This document shows positions 60,447-64,000 of a DNA stretch of 64,000 nt, piece after piece. The first letter of the stretch is position 1, and every line of letters begins with the position of its first letter. The position numbers and the translations under genes were made by a program. Source of the stretch: CAVVYV01 sp963752585 (GTDB lineage: Bacteria; Actinomycetota; Thermoleophilia; Solirubrobacterales; 70-9); the NCBI GenBank assembly GCA_963752585.1, contig CAVVYV010000004.1, positions 124,001 through 188,000 of the forward strand, given 5' to 3'. The notes under the pieces were generated by a model. That model did no database searches, was not told the DNA's origin, and saw only the letters and a list, made by a program, of their open reading frames with translations.

Positions 60447-61120
60447 GTGTCCACCGGCTCGAGGTGCTCGCCGACGCTGCGGCGGTCCACCGGCGCGGCG
60501 CCGAGCTGATCGCCGAGGCGGCCCGGGCCGCGGTCGCCGAGCGCGGCAGCTTCGCGATCGGGGCGAGCGGCGGCCGAGACCCGTGGCCGATGTACTCGCA
60601 GCTCGAGGACCACGACCTTCCCTGGGACCGGACCGAGATCTTCCAGGTCGACGAGCGGGTCGCCCCCGCCGGCAGCGACGAGCGCAACCTCACCCACCTG
60701 ATCGCCGCGCTCTCGATCGGGGCCCAGGGCTCGCTCCGCCCGATGCCGGTCACCGACGAGAACCTCGAGGCGGCGGCCGATGACTACGCGGCCTCGCTCC
60801 CCGAGGCGCTCGACCTTGCCCACCTGGGGCTCGGCCCCGACGGCCACACCGCGTCGCTGGTCCCAGGGGATCCGGTGCTCGAGGTCACCGATCGCCGGGT
60901 GGCGCTCACCGGGGGCGAGTACCAGGGAGCCCGCCGGATGACCCTCACCTATCCCGAGCTCGGGCGCGTCCGGCGGTTGCTCTGGATCATCACCGGCGAG
61001 GAAAAGCGCGAGCCGCTCGCCAAGCTCCTAGCCAGGGACCCCTCGATACCGGCCGGGCGGGTGGAGCCCGTCGGCGAGTCGCTGGTGCTCGCCGACCCCG
61101 GAGCCGCCGGCAGGGACTGA
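60443..61120 (+). CDS. pgl: 6-phosphogluconolactonase
   Basis: 225 residues from TTG 60443 (TTGA overlap with the gnd stop). Family signatures: FAIGASGGRDPWPMYSQLED, WDRTEIFQVDERVAPAGSDERNLTHL (Asp-Glu-Arg), LAHLGLGPDGHTASLVPGDP, and RRMTLTYPELGRVRRLLWIITGEEKREPLAKLL. It hydrolyses the lactone between zwf and gnd, consistent with its place in the cluster. Confidence 0.94.
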   Translation: MSVHRLEVLADAAAVHRRGAELIAEAARAAVAERGSFAIGASGGRDPWPMYSQLEDHDLPWDRTEIFQVDERVAPAGSDERNLTHLIAALSIGAQGSLRPMPVTDENLEAAADDYAASLPEALDLAHLGLGPDGHTASLVPGDPVLEVTDRRVALTGGEYQGARRMTLTYPELGRVRRLLWIITGEEKREPLAKLLARDPSIPAGRVEPVGESLVLADPGAAGRD

Positions 61121-61121
61121 G

Positions 61122-62357
61122 CTACTTCGCGGCCGGCGTCTCCGTCTTGCCGACTGCCGGCTCGTCGGCGAACCAGCGCGCCATTCGCTCCTTCGTCTTC
61201 AGCTGCGAGGGCTCGACCCGCCGGCTGAAGGTGTCGCGAAGGTCTTGACCGGCGTCCGGCTCGGTCGCCCAAGCCCTGAAGATGGGACCGCTCCTCTCGG
61301 GCCGCGGGAACCGTCCCCAGTCGAACGACCAGTCGTAGTGCTCGGCTGCCCGGGCATCCCGCCAGGCCTCGTAGCCATCGAGGCCCTGATCGGTGGCCGA
61401 GAGCTGCTCCGCGATGTAGATCGCCTGCTCAACCGCGTCGTTGATCCCCTGCGCCGTGGCGGGGTGCTTGAAGTGGGAGGCGTCGCCAAGCAGGGCCCAG
61501 CCCGGTCCGGCGGGCTTGCGGAAGTAGCCTCGCATCAGCGACTCCGGGGCTGCGGTGATCTCGCTGACGAGCTCAGCCCGCTCCAGCACGTCGGGCTCGA
61601 TCAGCTCGGGCATCCGGCGGAGCTGGCGGAGGTAGTTGCGATGCCGCTCTCCGTTGCTACCCCTGGTGAGGTCAGGCGGGCCGCCCGCGATCAGGATGTG
61701 CAGGCCGTCCTCGATCGCCCAGCGATTGCCGACCGCATCCTCCCTGGCCAGCATCGTCATGTGGCCGTTGTCCGGGATCCCTCGCCAGTAGGCGAACAGG
61801 AACGCGAGCTCGCCCTGCTGTGGCCGCTCCTTCCCGACCCCGAGCTTCCCGGCGACGGTCGAGCCGCGACCGTCCGCCCCGAAGACCCACTTCGCCTTCA
61901 CGCGATCGCCGTTCTCGAGAACCACCCCGGAGACCGGGTCCTCGTCGGTGCCCGTGCCGATCAGATCCACCACACGCTCGCCGATGCGTCCTTCCGCCCC
62001 GGCGGCGAGCGCCGTGTCGACGATCGCCTTGTCGAGCGCCGATCGGCGGGGGCCGATGCACCTGTCGAAGCCATCGATCGGAGTGAAGAGCCCCTCGATC
62101 TCGTTGCCCAGGCCGATGATCCTGTTCGCCACCATCGGCACGTCGTGCCGCGCACGGAGCCTGTCGAGAACCCCGAGCTGCTCGAAGCGGGCGACCGTGT
62201 TCGGGTAGACGAAGTGGGTCGAGACGGTCTCGCTGGGAAAGGTGTCGCGGTCCACGACCAACACGTCCCAGCCGCGATCGGCGAGGGCGATCGCCAGGGT
62301 CGAGCCCGCGCAACGGGCGCCGACGATGACCGCGTCGTACTCCTTTACCCCGGTCAC
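61122..62357 (-). CDS. FAD-dependent monooxygenase / geranylgeranyl reductase-type oxidoreductase
   Basis: 411 residues, GTG start. Dinucleotide motif YDAVIVGARCAGSTLAIALADRGWDVLVVDRD (first Gly of GxGxxG replaced by Ala-Arg-Cys context), central FGADGRGSTVAGKLG, and the FAD-phosphate region LLGDASHFKHPATAQGINDAVEQA. It belongs to the FAD_binding_3 class that hydroxylates or reduces hydrophobic substrates with NAD(P)H. No partner gene is nearby, so the substrate is unknown. Confidence 0.88.
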   Translation of the reverse strand: MTGVKEYDAVIVGARCAGSTLAIALADRGWDVLVVDRDTFPSETVSTHFVYPNTVARFEQLGVLDRLRARHDVPMVANRIIGLGNEIEGLFTPIDGFDRCIGPRRSALDKAIVDTALAAGAEGRIGERVVDLIGTGTDEDPVSGVVLENGDRVKAKWVFGADGRGSTVAGKLGVGKERPQQGELAFLFAYWRGIPDNGHMTMLAREDAVGNRWAIEDGLHILIAGGPPDLTRGSNGERHRNYLRQLRRMPELIEPDVLERAELVSEITAAPESLMRGYFRKPAGPGWALLGDASHFKHPATAQGINDAVEQAIYIAEQLSATDQGLDGYEAWRDARAAEHYDWSFDWGRFPRPERSGPIFRAWATEPDAGQDLRDTFSRRVEPSQLKTKERMARWFADEPAVGKTETPAAK

Positions 62358-62405
62358 GGCTGGGACCAGCCTACCCCCGCCGACGGGATCCCTCCGTGAG
62401 CCCGA

Positions 62406-62819
62406 TCACCCCTCGGGTGCCCTCTCCAACGCGCTCCTCGCCTCGTCGCGGTCGCGATAGACCTCGTAACGCACCACCAGGCCCTCGCGAAAGGTCCACA
62501 GGTGTGCCCCCTGTCCCTCGATCTGGGCACCACTGCCCTTGCCCCGGCCCGACCAGTGGATCAGCACCAGGATCCGGTCTCCCGATTCGATGTACTCCTC
62601 CGCCTCGATCGTGAGCGGACGCTCCCAGGCGCTGAGCCACTCGCGCATCGCGGCAACGAACTCCTCATAGCTCCGAAACCGGATCGGGTCCCCCATGCCG
62701 CTCGTCCCGCCCTCCATCTCTCGGTCGAAGATGTCACCGCGCGAGTAGTCCCCGCGCGCCCACTCCTCGTAGAGGACGTGAAGCTTCTCCAGCGGGCTTC
62801 CCTCCATCAGGTCAGACAC
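62406..62819 (-). CDS. SnoaL-like (NTF2 fold) protein
   Basis: 137 residues. Pattern: LEKLHVLYEEWARGDYSRGDIFDREMEGG, FRSYEEFVAAMREWLSAWERPLTIEAEEYIESGDRILVLIHWSGRGKGSG and TFREGLVVRYEVYRDRDEARSAL. A ketosteroid-isomerase-like cavity is likely; no catalytic Asp can be named. The start overlaps the rpiA end by 8 bases, so it is translated from the same transcript. Confidence 0.83.
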   Translation of the reverse strand: MSDLMEGSPLEKLHVLYEEWARGDYSRGDIFDREMEGGTSGMGDPIRFRSYEEFVAAMREWLSAWERPLTIEAEEYIESGDRILVLIHWSGRGKGSGAQIEGQGAHLWTFREGLVVRYEVYRDRDEARSALERAPEG

Positions 62820-63468
62820 GCTCGACCGCGTCGCCGCGGCCGACCAGCACCTCGGTGACCATCGAGGCGGGGAAGAGGCCGTGGTCGACCACGCCGGGGA
62901 TCGATCCGAGCACCGTCGCCAGCCCGGCCGGGTCGGCGACCTCGCCGAGGTAGTCGGCGATCACGCCGCCGTCGGGGCTTGGTGGGGCGCCCGCCCGCAG
63001 GTTCACCTCGCCCAGCTCGCCGGCCACCCGGAGCATCGTCGAGGCGAGCCCGAACGGGGAGAGCTCGAGCGGGATCGGGGCGCCGATCCTCTCCACCGGC
63101 TTGGTCGAGTCGGCGATCACGACGAAGCGCTCGGCGGCCGCGGCGACGATCTTCTCCCGGGTGTGGGCGCCGCCGCCGCCCTTGACCAGCCACCGGTCGG
63201 GGGCGACCTGATCGGCGCCGTCGATCGCGATGTCGAGCGCCTCGATCGTGTCGAAGCCCTCGACCGCGATTCCCAGGTCGCGCGCGTGCTGCTCGGTCGC
63301 GGGCGAGGTCGCGACGCAGGTCAGCTCGAGGCCGCGCGCGGCGAGCGCGGGCAGCAGGTGGGCGACGGTCGAGCCGGTGCCGAGCCCGAGCTTCATCCCG
63401 TCCTCGACGAGCTCGGCTGCCGCTTCGGCGGCCACCTTCTTCTCGGCTTCCAGGTCCGGGGTGCTCAC
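62812..63468 (-). CDS. rpiA: Ribose-5-phosphate isomerase A
   Basis: 218 residues from GTG 63468. Signatures: VEDGMKLGLGTGSTVAHLLPAL, TSPATEQHARDLGI, IDGADQVAPDRWLVKGGGGAHTREKIVAAAAERFVVIADSTKPVERIG (catalytic Asp, Lys and Glu/Lys of DGAD and KGGGG) and NLRAGAPPSPDGGVIADYLG. It interconverts ribose- and ribulose-5-phosphate. A longer frame start would be unlikely because the region upstream codes in tkt promoter sequence. Confidence 0.94.
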   Translation of the reverse strand: MSTPDLEAEKKVAAEAAAELVEDGMKLGLGTGSTVAHLLPALAARGLELTCVATSPATEQHARDLGIAVEGFDTIEALDIAIDGADQVAPDRWLVKGGGGAHTREKIVAAAAERFVVIADSTKPVERIGAPIPLELSPFGLASTMLRVAGELGEVNLRAGAPPSPDGGVIADYLGEVADPAGLATVLGSIPGVVDHGLFPASMVTEVLVGRGDAVERV

Positions 63469-63476
63469 AGGGCTGG

Positions 63477-63482
63477 AATCTA
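63477..63482 (-). promoter_or_regulatory. -10 box upstream of rpiA
   Basis: TAGATT on the minus strand, eight bases before GTG 63468; gives a nearly leaderless mRNA. Confidence 0.4.
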
Positions 63483-63559
63483 TGTCCCCCGGGTATGCGA
63501 AGCGAGTGAGGCGTGAACGAGCGAGGGCGTAGGATCGAGCGGAGATCTCAGGAGGCCAG

Positions 63560-64000
63560 ATGGAAGTCAGCGCCGAACCCCGCACCGACATCGAGCAGCT
63601 CTCGATCAACACGATCCGGACGCTCTCGATCGACGCGATCCAGAAGGCGAACTCGGGCCATCCCGGGTCGCCGATGGCGCTGGCGCCGGTCGCCTACGTC
63701 CTCTGGCAGCGATTCCTCCGCTTCGATCCCGAGAACCCGATCTGGCCGAACCGGGACCGCTTCGTTCTCTCCGTCGGCCATGCCTCGATGCTGCTCTACT
63801 CGCTCCTCCACCTGACCGGGGTCAAGGCCGTCGATCCCGACTACGAGGTCGTCGGCGAGCCCGCGGTCAGCCTCGACGACATCAAGCGCTTCCGCCAGCT
63901 CGACTCGAAGTGCCCGGGGCACCCCGAGTACCGCTGGACCTCGGGGGTGGAGACGACCACCGGCCCGCTCGGCCAGGGAATCGCGACCAGCGTCGGGATG
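63560..64000 (+). CDS. tkt: Transketolase, N-terminal part (cut by window end)
   Basis: ATG 63560 with GGAGG seven bases upstream. About 147 residues are visible: INTIRTLSIDAIQKANSGHPGSPMALAPVAYVLWQRFLRFDPENPIWPNRDRFVLSVGHASMLLYSLLHLTG (thiamine-diphosphate site His in SGHPG and GHAS), RQLDSKCPGHPEY and TTTGPLGQG. It moves two-carbon units in the non-oxidative branch, completing the pathway encoded to its left. The rest lies outside the window. Confidence 0.97.
   Translation, partial: MEVSAEPRTDIEQLSINTIRTLSIDAIQKANSGHPGSPMALAPVAYVLWQRFLRFDPENPIWPNRDRFVLSVGHASMLLYSLLHLTGVKAVDPDYEVVGEPAVSLDDIKRFRQLDSKCPGHPEYRWTSGVETTTGPLGQGIATSVGM

Noticed and set aside
1..64000. CRISPR arrays, insertion sequences, phage genes, replication origin
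   Set aside because: I saw no regularly spaced direct repeats, transposase or integrase motifs, terminal inverted repeats or DnaA-box clusters. The tRNA genes show no adjacent integrase or duplicated 3' ends.

Overview
The window is about 64 kb of very GC-rich DNA, densely coded on both strands. Several features point to a high-GC actinobacterium, most likely of the class Thermoleophilia: a complete 14-subunit complex I operon (nuoA-N), two proteins of the deazaflavin (F420)-dependent nitroreductase family, an HxlR regulator fused to an SCP2-like domain, GTG/TTG starts, four-base start/stop overlaps, tRNAs without an encoded CCA, and many promoters whose -10 box lies only 5-8 bases before the start codon. 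The lineage is inferred from gene content and style; no rRNA is present to confirm it.

Layout. 0-3 kb: a DUF2804 fragment, a YihY membrane protein, a flippase-like protein and a pilin-like protein. 3-16.6 kb: a mixed block of small metabolic enzymes (SDR, hydrolase, epimerase, saccharopine-dehydrogenase-like, CBS, VOC), two cupredoxin-like exported proteins, an unusual tandem ThyX-like protein, an AEC permease, a cyclic-nucleotide-domain/thioredoxin-reductase-like fusion and a DUF488 protein. 16.6-31.8 kb: nuoA to nuoN on the minus strand, almost every junction a stop/start overlap. 31.9-41.4 kb: a membrane protein, a VOC/DUF899/small-protein/VOC operon facing its likely HxlR regulator, a flavin reductase, a cytochrome c, serS with a NarL-type regulator, msrB, a thioesterase, a secreted protein, tRNA-Ser(TGA) and a nitroreductase. 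41.4-57 kb: a sugar-lactone oxidase, an amino acid deaminase/aldolase-like enzyme, tRNA-Ser(GCT), an L,D-transpeptidase, tRNA-Arg(ACG), an epoxide hydrolase, a TetR/metallo-hydrolase pair, a pentameric ligand-gated ion channel homologue, an RDD protein, lipoproteins and a MacB-like ABC exporter. 57-64 kb: a cyclophilin and a pentose phosphate cluster (zwf, gnd, pgl, rpiA, start of tkt).

How it works together. The nuo operon supplies NADH:quinone oxidoreductase. The 57-64 kb block holds both oxidative-branch dehydrogenases, the lactonase, ribose-5-phosphate isomerase and transketolase, so the pathway for NADPH and pentoses is nearly complete in one place. The HxlR and TetR regulators each sit back to back with likely targets.

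Quality caution. About 16 genes, including nuoG, nuoI, nuoK, nuoL and zwf, read correctly only if one-base insertions or deletions are assumed, often at G/C runs. Because essential complex I genes are hit, these are more likely consensus errors than real pseudogenes. I annotate the restored gene spans and say where the frame changes.
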